Notes: generated by a model from the sequence alone, not told the origin. A DNA stretch of 64,000 bases from Paramecium sonneborni (GCA_905182985.1 CAJJDN010000071.1:230508-294507), one strand, 5' to 3'; positions 1-12,455 are shown, counted from the first letter of the stretch. Numbers and translations are program-made.

Positions 1-800
1 ACATAAAACCATTCGGAACTGGCATCAATCTGGCTGAAAGACCTTATTCAGTTGTCATGGCATACACTTAGCCAGCTATTCTCAAAAGACAACAAATGCT
101 TGATTTTTTTAAATCTTAAGTCATTGAATAAGATTACTAACCCTATGTACCTTAATAACAGGCCATCTTGAGTGATGAAATCAACTTTATTGTAAAGAAG
201 TGTGATTTCTCTAACAATATGAGTCGCTTTCTCCATTGTACAGGTCATAAACCATACGAAATTACAGGACCTTATGGTTTTGGATTGGAATTAGATCCTA
301 TTTCTGATGGAATTCATTATGCATTTGTTTAAGGAACTGGAATTTTGCCATTTCTTGATTTGATTGACTATTTATTAAGGAAAGCTGTCTACACAATTCT
401 TCATGATTAAAGAAGTAAAGAGGTAGCAGATTGCATTAATGATAATAATGAGGAATATCTAAATACTTTAGGCCCAGATTTTCAGTTAATACTTCATGCT
501 GCTTTTAGTGATGCAGCTCACTTCTATGGACTGGCAATAATTTAAGATTTGTTGTTTATTTGTAAAACCTTCCAACTAGACTTTTTTGATATAAAAATTA
601 TGATTAAAGATCGAAGTAACATTCCTGAGGAACTATCAAATAATATCGTAGAATCATATTTCAATCTCAAATATATGAAGGAACACTTGAAGTTTAAACC
701 ATCAAAAGTTTATGTTTGTGGAAGTCCTCAATTTGAAGAAGAAATTTAAAGTAGACTATTTGAACTTGGAATACCAAAAAAATATTTAGTTATTGTGTGA
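1..800 (+). pseudogene. Duplicate 3' fragment of the cytochrome b5/reductase gene (assembly copy)
   Basis: This is the same reading frame as the gene ending at 2069, entered mid-gene and stopping at TGA 798-800. It encodes the FAD- and NAD-binding part only (RPYS and GTG..P motifs, C-terminal CGSP motif). It also carries bases 808-885 of the convergent armadillo gene's 3' end. It is very probably the same locus sequenced twice, not a second gene. Confidence 0.8.
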
Positions 801-885
801 ATAAAAATCATAACAACTATCCTCTCTCTCTTGTTGTTAGTAATGTTGTTAAGTATCCTTAAACAACAGTATCCATCTCTCCTCT
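1..885. repeat. Left copy of contig-overlap duplication 1 (matches 1270-2154)
   Basis: Bases 1-885 reappear at 1270-2154 with a constant offset of 1269 and no difference seen. The left copy stops at the single N at 886, and the right copy lies inside a stretch starting just after the N at 887. This is the geometry of two contigs whose ends overlap by 1,268 bp (887-2154) but were joined by a 1-N gap instead of merged. A recent tandem duplication is possible but would have to break exactly at the gap. Confidence 0.9.
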
Positions 886-886
886 N

Positions 887-2069
887 TTACATTATTCTTA
901 GAGAAGCCATTTATGATGTGAGTGATTTTAACCACCCAGGAGGTTAATATATTCTTGAAAGAATTACAGGAAGGGAAATAGGAAGATACTTTTATGGAGG
1001 TTATCCTATTTAAAACTTAAATATTAAAATGCATATTCATACTTAATTTGCTATCAATTACATTGAAACTAGGTATTTAGGAGATTATAGGAATGACAAC
1101 TGTCCATTATTATATTATGAGGAAAATACATCTTTGGTTGATAAATACGTATGGAAATTTGAATAATCTATTCCATTTGCTTCAGATGTTAGCTTATTTA
1201 TTTTTAAAAGCCATTTCTTTTAAGTTCGCTAATTCTTAAAAGGAGTTTAATGGTTTGGAAGATACTTTTACATAAAACCATTCGGAACTGGCATCAATCT
1301 GGCTGAAAGACCTTATTCAGTTGTCATGGCATACACTTAGCCAGCTATTCTCAAAAGACAACAAATGCTTGATTTTTTTAAATCTTAAGTCATTGAATAA
1401 GATTACTAACCCTATGTACCTTAATAACAGGCCATCTTGAGTGATGAAATCAACTTTATTGTAAAGAAGTGTGATTTCTCTAACAATATGAGTCGCTTTC
1501 TCCATTGTACAGGTCATAAACCATACGAAATTACAGGACCTTATGGTTTTGGATTGGAATTAGATCCTATTTCTGATGGAATTCATTATGCATTTGTTTA
1601 AGGAACTGGAATTTTGCCATTTCTTGATTTGATTGACTATTTATTAAGGAAAGCTGTCTACACAATTCTTCATGATTAAAGAAGTAAAGAGGTAGCAGAT
1701 TGCATTAATGATAATAATGAGGAATATCTAAATACTTTAGGCCCAGATTTTCAGTTAATACTTCATGCTGCTTTTAGTGATGCAGCTCACTTCTATGGAC
1801 TGGCAATAATTTAAGATTTGTTGTTTATTTGTAAAACCTTCCAACTAGACTTTTTTGATATAAAAATTATGATTAAAGATCGAAGTAACATTCCTGAGGA
1901 ACTATCAAATAATATCGTAGAATCATATTTCAATCTCAAATATATGAAGGAACACTTGAAGTTTAAACCATCAAAAGTTTATGTTTGTGGAAGTCCTCAA
2001 TTTGAAGAAGAAATTTAAAGTAGACTATTTGAACTTGGAATACCAAAAAAATATTTAGTTATTGTGTGA
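887..2069 (+). CDS. Cytochrome b5 / b5-reductase-like fusion (5' truncated by gap)
   Basis: In the ciliate code this frame is open from the N at 886 to TGA 2067-2069, about 393 residues. It begins with a cytochrome b5-like heme motif (DVSDFNHPGG, where the His of HPGG is the usual heme ligand). A ferredoxin-reductase-type module follows: RPYS (FAD-binding RxYS/T), GPYGFG, GTGILPF (nicotinamide site) and VYVCGSP near the end. The family passes electrons from NAD(P)H through FAD to b5 heme, often at the ER membrane. The N-terminus is missing here; the duplicated left contig may continue upstream of the window. Its 3' end is 7 bp from the convergent armadillo gene. Confidence 0.8.
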
Positions 2070-2076
2070 ATAAAAA

Positions 2077-3820
2077 TCATAACAACTATCCTCTCTCTCT
2101 TGTTGTTAGTAATGTTGTTAAGTATCCTTAAACAACAGTATCCATCTCTCCTCTTTGTAATCTTTATATCTCTTCTTCCATCAATGAGACTATTGATAAT
2201 TTAGTTTCTCTCGATTTTATGGATAAATTCAATAACCCTTTTGCAGCCAATCTTTAAGCATCAATTCTATAGCTTTCTCTCAATACCTTCAAGAAAAATT
2301 CAATTCCCCTTAAATGAAGTATTTATGGCCGAATGTAATCATTTATTGCCAAATTTGATAAAGTTTAAAGAGCATTATATTAAAATTCTTCTCCCTTCTA
2401 TCCATCTAAGGTCCAATCCATCAAACTTTTGATATAGTTTTCAAATTAAATTGATACATTATTACTATTTTACAGTCTCTATGGATCAGACATTAATGAA
2501 AGTATTTTAATACCTAACATTTAAATTCTTGGATATGCTGATTCAATCATGCTAATAACTGTAAGAACATCAACTTAAAAATCTGACAATTTTAAAGTAG
2601 CAGATAATATATCATATAATATTGGTTAAAATTCTTTTGGTTAATATGTGAAAGCTTTCATGATTCTTGGAATTAATTTTAATTTAAGTCCTTCTTTTGC
2701 TCTTTCTTAATTCATATTCTTAGATAGAGCTTCTAAAATTCTTAATTACATTCCCAGATAATTAGGACTCATAGCAATTTCTAATAGATTGACAATTTTT
2801 TAAAATGCTTCTGAACTATCCATAATTTAATGTATTGTAGTATCGATTCCATCACTTAAATTTTAGATGGCAAATTACAACATTTCTTCATTTGATTCAG
2901 TAGAAATCAAATTGAGATAATCTTGAACCAACCCATCAAAGACTTATTATTGTGTATTTCCTCCATATTGATTAATAGTTCTATTACTTGAAGGTCTATT
3001 ATTTAAATTTAATTGAGGTTTAGAATAAACTGGATTTTATTGAGGAGGGGGATAATTAGATTGTAAAGGTTACGATTAGTAACCAAATTATTACTAAGGA
3101 GTAGTTAATTTTGGTATGTTGTTGGATTATTAATATTGATTGAAATCATTTTATTTAAAAGCATATTGATTAGATTCATTCTATCTATGAGCAAATTGAT
3201 TTGAATCATTTTATTAATATCCATATTGATTAAAATCTTATTATTTTTCGTAGCTATTTTAATTTCTAGATCCAGCACTTCCTTATCTTCTGTTAGAATT
3301 TCTATTTGGTTATTCAAGAATAGTAGGTACATATTCTTCATTCTTTCTTCTTGGTTATGGAGGTAAATTAAGTGTTAGAGGGCCATCATAAGATCTTGGT
3401 TAATAACAATTAGTAAATTGTGGTCTGGATAAAAATGAGATGAGTTTAATTATTCTGGATCTAGTTTATGCACTAACAAAATCTAATTTAGAGACAGACA
3501 TAAGACTATTGATTATTTGGGGTGTTTTATAAGAGTTAGAGAAAGCAGCTATATTAAAAATAATTAATACCACTTTTTGTTAGTATTTCTAATAAGTCTA
3601 CAGTTAAATTGAGAAGAAACTAATCCTAAAAGATTAAATCATTAGTCCAAAATTAGAGAAGTTTAATTAAAAGTTAAGAAATGAGTGCATAAGATTAATC
3701 ATCTAAGAATTACAATCTTTCATTTTCAAATATTCTTTTTAATGTCAATGCTGTATTATGATTTATTGCTTTTTATTATAATGAAAAGCCTACAGGAACT
3801 ATTAATTACATAATTTCCAT
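2077..3820 (-). CDS. Armadillo-repeat protein
   Basis: One open frame of about 570 residues (ATG 3820, TGA 2077) with a 22-nt intron at 3549-3570 (GTATT...ATAG). The N-terminal ~100 residues are helical. A Gln/Asn/Pro-rich linker follows (forward 3040-3420; QNxxNQ-type repeats). The C-terminal half has armadillo-like helices such as ALQTLSNLAINDYIRPQIL and AAKGLLNLS. ARM proteins are scaffolds for protein-protein contacts; the partner cannot be read from sequence. It converges with the b5 reductase gene 7 bp away and starts 22 bp after the stop of the next minus-strand gene. Its 3' end is duplicated at 808-885. Confidence 0.8.
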
Positions 3821-3842
3821 TTAAGTTTCAGGTGAACCTAAT

Positions 3843-4316
3843 TCAGCCTCTAAGGAGGTAATCACATAAAATACCAGCTAATTTTGCTATGATTGTTTAG
3901 GTGATACTTTTTAACATGAATGTTAATTCATTTAAATCATGAGTAACATGCATTTTACCAATTAAGTCTTTAGTAAATGATTCTGGAATAGCAGATAATC
4001 TATCAGAATTTTTTAACAATTCATTAACCAAAGAAGCATTGGATAAACTATAACCATATTCATCTTCTAATTTAGCACATACAAAAGTTGGTTCATGTGG
4101 AAAGAGATCTGCAAATTCTCTTTCAATATGTCTCTTTAGCATAGAAATCTTGATGGTCACTAATAATTTAAAGAATATACATGGTGCCATTACTGTCATT
4201 TTTTTATATTCTATATTTGATTCTGAATCCTTTCTTATTGTTACAAATAATCTTATTGCTTAACCACCACCTCCTTCCATTAGAGTTTCTATTCTTTTGT
4301 TATTATTCCATTCCAT
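3843..4316 (-). CDS. Conserved-looking small protein, unknown function
   Basis: Intronless frame of 157 residues starting MEWNNNKRIET and ending DYLLRG before TGA. It has a Gly-rich start (EGGGGQ), a beta-like RLFVTI segment and a compact mixed helix/strand region (KRHIEREFADLF, AKLEDEYGYSLSN). The look is of a small folded adaptor, perhaps ubiquitin-like, but I do not recognise a family. No signal peptide or membrane segment is seen. Confidence 0.7.
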
Positions 4317-4359
4317 TACTAAGTAAGATTATATTATAAAAAAAAGTAAATATAAAAAA

Positions 4360-5453
4360 TCAAATGTTACTATCTATTGGTGATTAAAGTGATTATTATG
4401 TAATGAATGATTTCAATTTTGGTATTATCTATTATTGCATCATTGGACTTGAATTGTTATCAAAATAATCAAAATACTCATGACTTAAGGCTTACTCTAT
4501 ATTTATTTGTTGATCCTATTTAGATTACAATAATCCTTAAACAAGCGAATTCCCATAATCAGGAATACATATTAAATCCTTATTCGAAGAATTATATTGA
4601 TATCTAATTTTTTAATATTATTCTTACAATTTAATCATCACATTACCTGCCATTGTCAACATTAAAGAATTCAAGACATCATTCTCTTCATTTAACAATT
4701 CTGCATTTTCAAAACCTATAAGTTTGCAATTCATATCCTTATCCATTAAAATATTACATAAATTTATTTATGAATGGTAAATTTTATTGGAAATTAACAC
4801 TTTTACACAACATAAAATATCCTATTATTTAATTTAATATACAAACATCATTGATTAAATATCTTCATGACTTAGATTATGATAATGAATTCTGTTCATC
4901 TATTCAAAAATAATATAATAAGAATTCGAAGATTCAAAGAAATCTATTATTCGAGCTACATTCTTGAATTCATTCAATTTACGTAATATCATCAATTATT
5001 CATATATTCTACACTTTTCAAATTCTTATTTTTTATAGCATTTACAAATGTAATTTTTATCATCTATTTTGCTTTTAAGTGTGCATGTCTAACAATAATA
5101 GTTTCTTTAATTACTTTAGCATTTCCTGTTTATTATATTAAAATAACATTATCATAAATTTCTCGAATACCCACATATGTTACTTTACAATCTAAATGTT
5201 TCTTGAGAATAAGGAGATCTTCATTTTCAGCATAAATAGTAAATTATTAAAAATGCATAGATAACAATTTGTTCTCTTGACATTTCCATTTAAGTGCTAA
5301 TTAATAAGAAATATCTATTTCATAGCATTGAGAATTCAAAAGAAGGTTTATTTTGGTTGAAGTGAATTGTAACTTAGCTTAGTGTTAGTAATGATCTTAT
5401 TGTTGAAAGGATATAAGGCAATTAAAAGAGTATATAATTTCCAAATCTATCAT
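4360..5453 (-). CDS. PH-like domain plus degenerate protein kinase (pseudokinase)
   Basis: About 360 residues from ATG 5453 to TGA 4360. The N-terminal ~100 residues look PH-like, as in the protein at 59202-60574. The rest follows a kinase fold: ILRKLNEFKNVARIIDFFE (C helix/beta4), YYIIFEQM (hinge), HSQINLCNILMD where HRDLKPxNILM is expected, KLIGFE where DFG is expected, and EQALSHEYF at the end. HRD is HSQ and DFG is GFE, so catalysis is not expected. The frame breaks near 4990-5010 between VEYMNN and LMILRKL; I could not place a standard intron there, so a 1-nt error or an odd intron is possible. No activation segment with APE is visible. Confidence 0.7.
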
Positions 5454-5613
5454 TATTAATTATATTGAAATTAAAGAATATTCATATTTATAATTATGTG
5501 AACTATTTATTGAGAACAAATTTCTTAGAAAATATTTACATATCAAGCCAAGAAATGTTTAGCTTGAATTTATAAATTATAACTAATTAAATATAAATTA
5601 TTATTTAATTCTT

Positions 5614-7109
5614 TCACAAAGTTTAAGCCAAATTTTAGTAACCCAATCCATGATTAAAGACAAGTGTTTTCTATAAAGATTTTTTGAGCATAGCTATAAA
5701 TATAACTGAAACTTACAATAATTAACATAAAATTATTATCTTTTTAATTTAACAAATTCAATAGCTTCTTTTAGATTATATTAAAGAATAGAGCTTAAAT
5801 AAAGAACAACAATAGAAGGGGCCCTTCCTATTCCAGCTGTGCAATGAACATAAACATATTCATATTCATTAATTAATTTTTTGAGAATTTAAACAGCCTT
5901 ATCAGACTTTTTTTCAAAATCTTCTGCATCCATATCAAAAATCTAATAATTTTTCATGATTATTTTTTATCTCTTATAAGCATCAAGTATTTGTTCCCAA
6001 TTAACTCCTCTATGAAACATATCTAAACGCGTTTAAAGATTAAGAACTGCCTTCACTTATTTTTATTTCAATAATAAAATATCTTATTCATTTTAAGGAT
6101 ATGGACCAATAACAATATTTTCATTAATTTGATAAGTTTAAAATTGAACAACAAAATTCCAATCTAATTTATTCAATCTACCAAATTCTTCATAATAAAA
6201 AAAAGAAGGTTCTTTATCTGCAAATTAATAACCTTAACTATTAATTTTAAGCTTAGATTTTGGAATTTTAGTAGCTGAAAATGATCCATTTTTATGTTGT
6301 GATTTACTTTAGAAGGCTGTGTAAATTTAAGTCTTAACTTTAATAGGATGAAGTGCATATTAATCTAATACTTATCGAATAGAAGAAAGATCGGCAGTTT
6401 TAAGATAACGACCATTGCCTCTTTCCCAAATCATATTACCTGATTCATCGTTACGTATCACATAATAATATCGGAAATAAAAATTAAGTGGATTTACAAT
6501 GAATGAAATGGACCATTATTATACAGGCTCTTATGTTACTATTTCAGTATTATTTATTGAGTTATACGTATATCAATCTTCTATTATTATTTCATTAGAA
6601 CAGGTGTTTTCCAAGAACCAATCTCTGGAATTGAACCTATTATCATCATTCTTTCTCCAGGTTATAAATTGTGATTCAGTTTCAATTTTATTGTTCTATA
6701 TCCCCAATACTCCTCTAATATAATCTAATCAACTATTACCATTAAAGTACTCTCCTTTCTTACCATTAAGCAATAATTGCTTAGTTATAATACGATTTTC
6801 TCCTGGTTCCCAAAATTCTTTTTCACTAGATGGATTATTATAATCATTTAAAACGAATTTGTACTCAAAATTTTTACATATTCTTGGCAATTTAAGACAT
6901 GTCGTCCATTCATTATTCTTTTTTCTACTTCAATACTATACCTGATTCCATTATAGTCTAATTCCTTTAGTTGAATCCCAAATTCCTAATCTTTCATCGT
7001 CACCACATAAGTAAATAGCTTATCCATATTATGTATTGTAATGAATTTTTAAATAGATTTTCACAACCAAAGTTTCTGTAAAGGAAGTATTTGTGGATAC
7101 TGAGTTCAT
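5614..7109 (-). CDS. Laforin-like glucan phosphatase: two CBM20 starch-binding domains + dual-specificity phosphatase
   Basis: Start ATG 7109, stop TGA 5614, about 470 residues. Domain 1 is CBM20-like: YLCGDDERLGIWD, then NEWTTCLKLP, FEYKFV and FWEPGENR. Domain 2 repeats the plan: IIGSIPEIGSWK, FYFRYYYV, WERGNGR. The C-terminal domain has the phosphatase loop HCTAGIGRAPS (forward about 5824-5850; catalytic Cys, Arg). Introns fit at about 6745-6775 (31 nt), 6555-6583 (29 nt) and near the 3' end (23 nt, GTAAGT...ATAG), the last exposing the final TGA. In laforin/SEX4 relatives this architecture dephosphorylates storage glucan. One problem: an in-frame TGA lies inside domain 1 near 6935-6950 and no intron of fitting length removes it cleanly. 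Confidence 0.8.
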
Positions 7110-7200
7110 AAAATATTAATTAAAAAATTCAAGACATCTAAAATTATTTTCAAATTTAATTCAATGAGATGAGTTTTTGAATTATTAATAATAGTATAAA

Positions 7201-8822
7201 TCATTAAGTTATAATGTATTCTTTTTTTGTGGATAAGTATTCAACTATTTACTTTGGTGATAATCGTTTCTCTGGATCTAAATTTAACATTTCTTTTAAA
7301 ATAAATCGTATTTGATTATCTATTTTCAATCCTGATTAATTAATAAATGATAATACCAGAATAATTTTTTTCAATATAGGTATCTAAATTCGAAATAACT
7401 TCCATTTGACGATCTATAATTTTATCAAAAACTCGACCCTTAACAGCAAAAAGTCCATAATCTATAACTTCTTTTCCATTTTTTGAGACTATAGTTTTAA
7501 GACTCATCCAAAGAGGTATTCCTGATATGATTTCTAGAATTACACAACCAAGAGACCACACATCAATAACCCAAGGTTTTTTATAATTTCTTAAATACTT
7601 CATTAAACAAGGACGATAATTCATTTGATTTTCATATAAGATATAGTTGAGTATTTCAGGACACATGTATCTTAAATAAAATAAATGAATTACTCTGGTG
7701 TGGCCATGGAGAATTATTTTAAATCATCAAAAGGGAAACTACTTCCATAATCAATTAATTTAATTTAAGTCAGTTCATGTAGATCATTTTCATTTTTAAT
7801 TTTTTTTACAAGGATATTTTCAGTTTTAAGATCAGAATGTACAATTCTTTAATCTTATAGTAGATCTAGAGCTTGAGCCAATTCTCGAATAAGTTTTTTA
7901 AGTTCGGTTAAGTCTTTTCTGAATGTATTATAGAGAGGTTTATGTGTCAACTAAAATAGAATGAAATATATATACCCTATACATGCGTTCATTATTAACA
8001 TTTTTTCCTTTAAGATCATAGAGTTAATTTCCAAGACTTTCTCCACATATTTCTTAAAAGATCCAAGTGTCTTAAGGTTTAATATCATATGTGAGAAAGC
8101 GTACTAAATTTTTGCAACCTGGGAAATTGGTAAATTGTTTTTTGGGTTGTCCATCTTGAAAGAAGTGGATACCAAACTGGATTTCTTTCATATGAGATTG
8201 ATGAGTATTGGTAGAAAGAATTTATTTGATAGCAAATTTTTCTTTAGTTCTTTTGTGCTCTCCTAACCAGACTAAAGAGAATCCTCCTCTTCCAAGAAGC
8301 TTCTTTTTTTCAAAGTGTTATGGAAAGCGATCACCAAATGATTACCATTCTTCATCGGAGAGATCCCATAAAATCTTTGGATGTACATTCTAAGGTTATT
8401 TATTATTGTTGTTAATTCTATTTTATGAATCTAATGAAGCATATCTATCTTAGCTCTTTTATTATGTTGTAGCATTGCTTAAAGAGCGTTATTTAGGTAG
8501 AATATTCTTTTCTTTCAATTTTGCTAGAATCATTCTTTAATAAGTCTCCAAATCTGAGTCGACTTCAGTTTTCTAAATGTTTGCAAAAATGTTTTACTAT
8601 AGGTTTAACTTCAAAGCGTTGTGGTTTGAATTTCTTGCTTCCTTTACTTGTTCTTATAGTAAGAACAGAATCAAAGTCGAATTTGGTGAGTTTTCTTGAT
8701 ATATTAGTCTTGGTATCATTTTCAGTTAAGACCCTACGTCCTGGGTCTTAAGATTAAAGTCTTGGTCTCATATAGATTTATCTATGATATGGACTTTCAT
8801 TGGTAAGTATTCTTTAATGCAT
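7201..8822 (-). CDS. Protein kinase, DYRK/CMGC-like
   Basis: About 510 residues; first in-frame ATG at 8822, stop TGA at 7201. The N-terminal ~150 residues are basic and disordered. The kinase domain has LLGRGGFSLVWLGEH (Gly loop), KFAIKQIL (catalytic Lys), HSDLKTENIL (catalytic loop), LIDYGSS (DFG as DYG), MCPEIL (APE-like), DVWSLGCVILEIISG and LDPEKRLSPKQIV. HSDLK and D(F/Y)GSS are typical of DYRK relatives. Inferred introns include a 25-nt one removing GTAAAACATT...TTAG in the N-terminal region and a 25-nt one near 7330-7355. It is divergent from glycine decarboxylase across 68 bp, which must hold both promoters. Confidence 0.85.
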
Positions 8823-8890
8823 TATAACAGTTTTTGAATATATATATAAATAAATATAGGGTAGAGTGCTGCGTCATTTTTAAATATTTA

Positions 8891-11857
8891 ATGCTTAGAT
8901 CAATAAGATTAATACAACGTGTAGCTAATTATAGTAGGTTAGCCAATCCTTATGAAGTGAATTCTAAAGTCCCTGATTGGTTTAAGTCAAGTGATTATAT
9001 AGTAAGACTTGTGTTTAAAAATAGGAATCACGTTTTATAGGTTCTGAGACTTAATAAGTAAATGAGATGTTGAAAACAGTTTAAGCAAAGTCACTTGATG
9101 ATCTTGTTGATAAAATTATTCCAAAAGAGATTCGTAGTGAAGCAGCTTTTCAAAATCCAGAGAATTTCCCTGATGCCATACCTGAATCAGCCATGGTTTA
9201 ACATCTTTAATCTTTGTCTAATAAGAATAAGGTTTATAAAAACTATATAGGATAAGGCTTTTATGGTACACATACACCTTATGTAATCTTAAGAAATGTA
9301 CTTGAAGATCCTGGATGGTATACATCCTACACTCCATATTAAGCTGAAATTTCTTAAGGTAGACTAGAAGCTCTTCTCAATTATTAAACTGTTATTACTG
9401 AATTGACAGGCATGGATGTATCTAATGCCTCCTTATTGGATGAAGCAACAGCTGCAGGAGAAGCTATGTTCTTAGCGAATTCTTGGTTTGAAAAGAAAAA
9501 ATTCTTTGTTGATAATCATGTCTTTCCTTAAAGTATTGAACATATCAAAACCAAGGCTTATTATTTAGGTATTGAAATTGTTGTTGGAGATGCTAAAACT
9601 TATGATTTCAAAGATGCTGATTAATATTGTGGTGTTTTAGTTTAATCACCAGATAATCTTGGAGAAGTTCATGATTGGAGTGATCTCTTTAAACATACTC
9701 TCAAAGATGCTAAACTCTTAAAAGTTATTGGAACTGATTTACTAAGTCTTACTATTAATAAAACACCTAAAGACTAAGGTGCTAATGTTGCTTATGGAAA
9801 TTCATAAAGATTTGGTGTACCTATGGGTTTTGGTGGACCACATGCTGCTTTCTTTGCTGTTGAAGATGAATTTAAAAGAAAAATGCCAGGACGTATTATT
9901 GGTATTTCTAAAGATGCCAATGGAAAACCAGCTTACAGAATGTCATTATAAACTAGAGAATAACATATTAGAAGAGAAAAGGCTACATCTAATATTTGCA
10001 CTGCTTAGGCTTTGTTAGCTAATATGGCTGGTTTTTATGCTAGTTATCATGGTCCACAAGGATTATAAAAAATTGCTAATAGAGTCAATTGTTTAGCTAG
10101 ATGTTTTACTAAATTAGCTAAAAGTTTGGGTATTGTTGTTAAAGAAGGAAGAATCTTTGATACTGTTGTATTACATAACACAGAAAATTTACAAGAATAT
10201 TTACATTATAATGCATCTATTAATGTTAGAAAAATAGGATAAGATACTATCTTTAGTTTTGATGAAACACATACTCTCCAAGATGTTGAAGATTTATTCA
10301 ATCATCTTTAACATTTCACAAAAAAAAAAGCAGATTTTATGTCAGTTGTTTAAAAGGTCATTCCATATAAATCTGAAAGAGCACCTTTTCTTCAACAGAA
10401 GATTTTCAACACTTTACATAGTGAAACAGAAATGTTGAGATACATTAACTATTTAAGATAAAAAGATGTCTCATTAACTAAATCCATGATTTCATTAGGA
10501 AGTTGTACAATGAAATTAAATCCCACTTCCTTTATGTTACCTGTTTCATTTTAAGGATTCTCACAATTACATCCATTTTCACCACTTTCTTGCACTTAAG
10601 GTTATTAAGAATTGACTGATAATGTTGAAAAATGGTTATGTGATATAACATAAATGGAAGCTGTATCTTTAATGCCTAATAGTGGAGCCTAAGGAGAATA
10701 TACAGGTTTGTTGTGTATCAGAAAATATCACATCATGAATGGACAAAAAGATAGAAATATTTGTTTAATTCCTATATCTGCACATGGTACTAATCCTGCT
10801 TCAGCTGTTCTAGCTGGATTAAATGTTGTACCAGTAAATGTAATAGATGGTTATGTAGATATAAATGATTTGAATAAGAAAATAAAAGAACATGAGAAAG
10901 GTTTAGCTTGCATAATGATAACTTATCCATCAACATACGGAGTATATGAAGATCAAACTAAAAAGATTATTTAATTGATTCATGATCATGGAGGTTTAGT
11001 ATATATGGATGGAGCTAATATGAATGCATAAGTTGGATATACATCTCCTGGATATTTGGGAGCTGATGTATGTCATTTAAATCTTCATAAAACATTTGCT
11101 ATTCCACATGGAGGAGGTGGTCCTGGATTAGGTCCAATAGCTGTAAATAAAAGATTAGCACCCTATCTTCCAGGAAGAGAACATTCTTTAGGAAGTGTAG
11201 CTTCATCATTATTTAGTTCTGCATCTATTCTACCTATACCTTATAGTTATTTTGGTTAACTTGGTAGAAAAGGTGCTAAAAAATGCACAGCTATGGCTAT
11301 GTTAAATGCTAATTATTTAATGATGAGTTTAAAAAATGATTATAAAGTACTATTTACAGGATAAAATGGTATGTGTGCTCATGAATTCATTATTGATATT
11401 AGACCAATAAAATAAGAGAGTGGAATTACTGAAGAAGATATTGCTAAAAGACTTATGGATTATGGATTCCATGCTCCAACTATGTCTTTTCCAGTTCCAG
11501 GAACACTTATGATTGAACCTACTGAAAGTGAATCTAAGTATTTATATTTATTTAATATTTAGATCTGAATTAGATAGATTTATTGAAGCTATGAAGAATA
11601 TTAAATAAGAAATTGAGAAGGTTAAAAATGGATAATATGATAAAAATGATAATCCATTAAAACATGCTCCTCATACTTAAGATTAAGTTATTAATAGTTC
11701 TTGGAATCATAAATACTCCAGAGAAGAGGCTGCTTTCCCTTTGCCTTTTATTTTACAAAGAGGAAAGGTATGGCCAACAGTTAGTAGAATTAATAATGCT
11801 TTTGGAGATAGAAATCTCATATGTTAATGTCCATCTGTTTCAGATTACCAATAATGA
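8891..11857 (+). CDS. GLDC: Glycine dehydrogenase (decarboxylating), P protein of glycine cleavage system, mitochondrial
   Basis: About 972 residues, the usual length of the fused eukaryotic P protein. The basic, Ser/Arg-rich N-terminus ([17 protein letters not shown]) looks like a mitochondrial presequence. The family is recognised along its whole length: [78 protein letters not shown], and [18 protein letters not shown] with the PLP-binding Lys in NLHKTF. Two introns, 9002-9024 (23 nt) and 11538-11562 (25 nt), fit exactly. With H, T and L proteins it decarboxylates glycine. The downstream PPIL3 gene converges 16 bp away. Confidence 0.97.
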
Positions 11858-11872
11858 TATATCTAAATTTAT

Positions 11873-12397
11873 TCAAAATTATTCAATTTCTGCTATTGGA
11901 TTTGCATGTATTGTTGTTTTGAATATTTTGATCTCATTTAATGGTTTATAATTATTATCTACAGTTTCTTTCTCCATCAAATCCAGAGCCTCCCATCCAT
12001 ATATTACTTTACCAAATGCTGTATACAAACCATTCAAGTGATTCTATTTTGAATACGTCATGAAAAACTATGATTAATTTGTATCCTTTCCTGCATTTGC
12101 CATTGAAACTATTCCGCGTCTATCATGTTTTATTTCTGGAACAATTTCATCTTCAAAATATTTTCCATAAATACAATCCCCTCCTTTTCCAGTACCTATT
12201 ATTATCAATCATACTTTATAAATACCTGTTGGATCTCCTCCTTAAATGATAAATCCTGGAATATTTCTATGAAAAACTGTATTATCATAAAATTTCTTTG
12301 CACACAATGCTAAAAAGTTTTTACAAGTTTTTGGTGTCAATTCACAAAATAATTCCAATTTTATATCTCCATGACTAGTATGTAAAGTGACAGACAT
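11873..12397 (-). CDS. PPIL3: Cyclophilin-type peptidyl-prolyl isomerase, PPIL3-like
   Basis: Start [17 protein letters not shown], stop TGA 11873; one 30-nt intron at 12196-12225 splits the Gly codon in DPTGTGKGG. About 164 residues, a single cyclophilin domain. Conserved segments: [36 protein letters not shown] and [11 protein letters not shown]. The Arg of FHR and the QFF segment belong to the active site. The start sequence and short N-terminus fit the PPIL3 group, which is spliceosome-associated. The active-site Trp of typical cyclophilins lies in LNGLYTAFG here as Leu/Tyr, as in several PPIL proteins. Confidence 0.93.
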
Positions 12398-12455
12398 ATT
12401 TTAAATTAATTAATATAATTATATAATTTAATATTTATTTACATAAGTCTTTATT

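Noticed and set aside
48..2432. Short standard-code ORFs of 60-110 codons throughout, duplicated at offsets 1269 and 1165
   Set aside because: They end at TAA/TAG, which are Gln here, or lie in the wrong frame; the ciliate code gives much longer, recognisable proteins.
3105..3341. Minus-strand Asn/Ile-rich ORF as a separate gene
   Set aside because: It is a shifted frame of the Gln/Asn linker of the armadillo protein.
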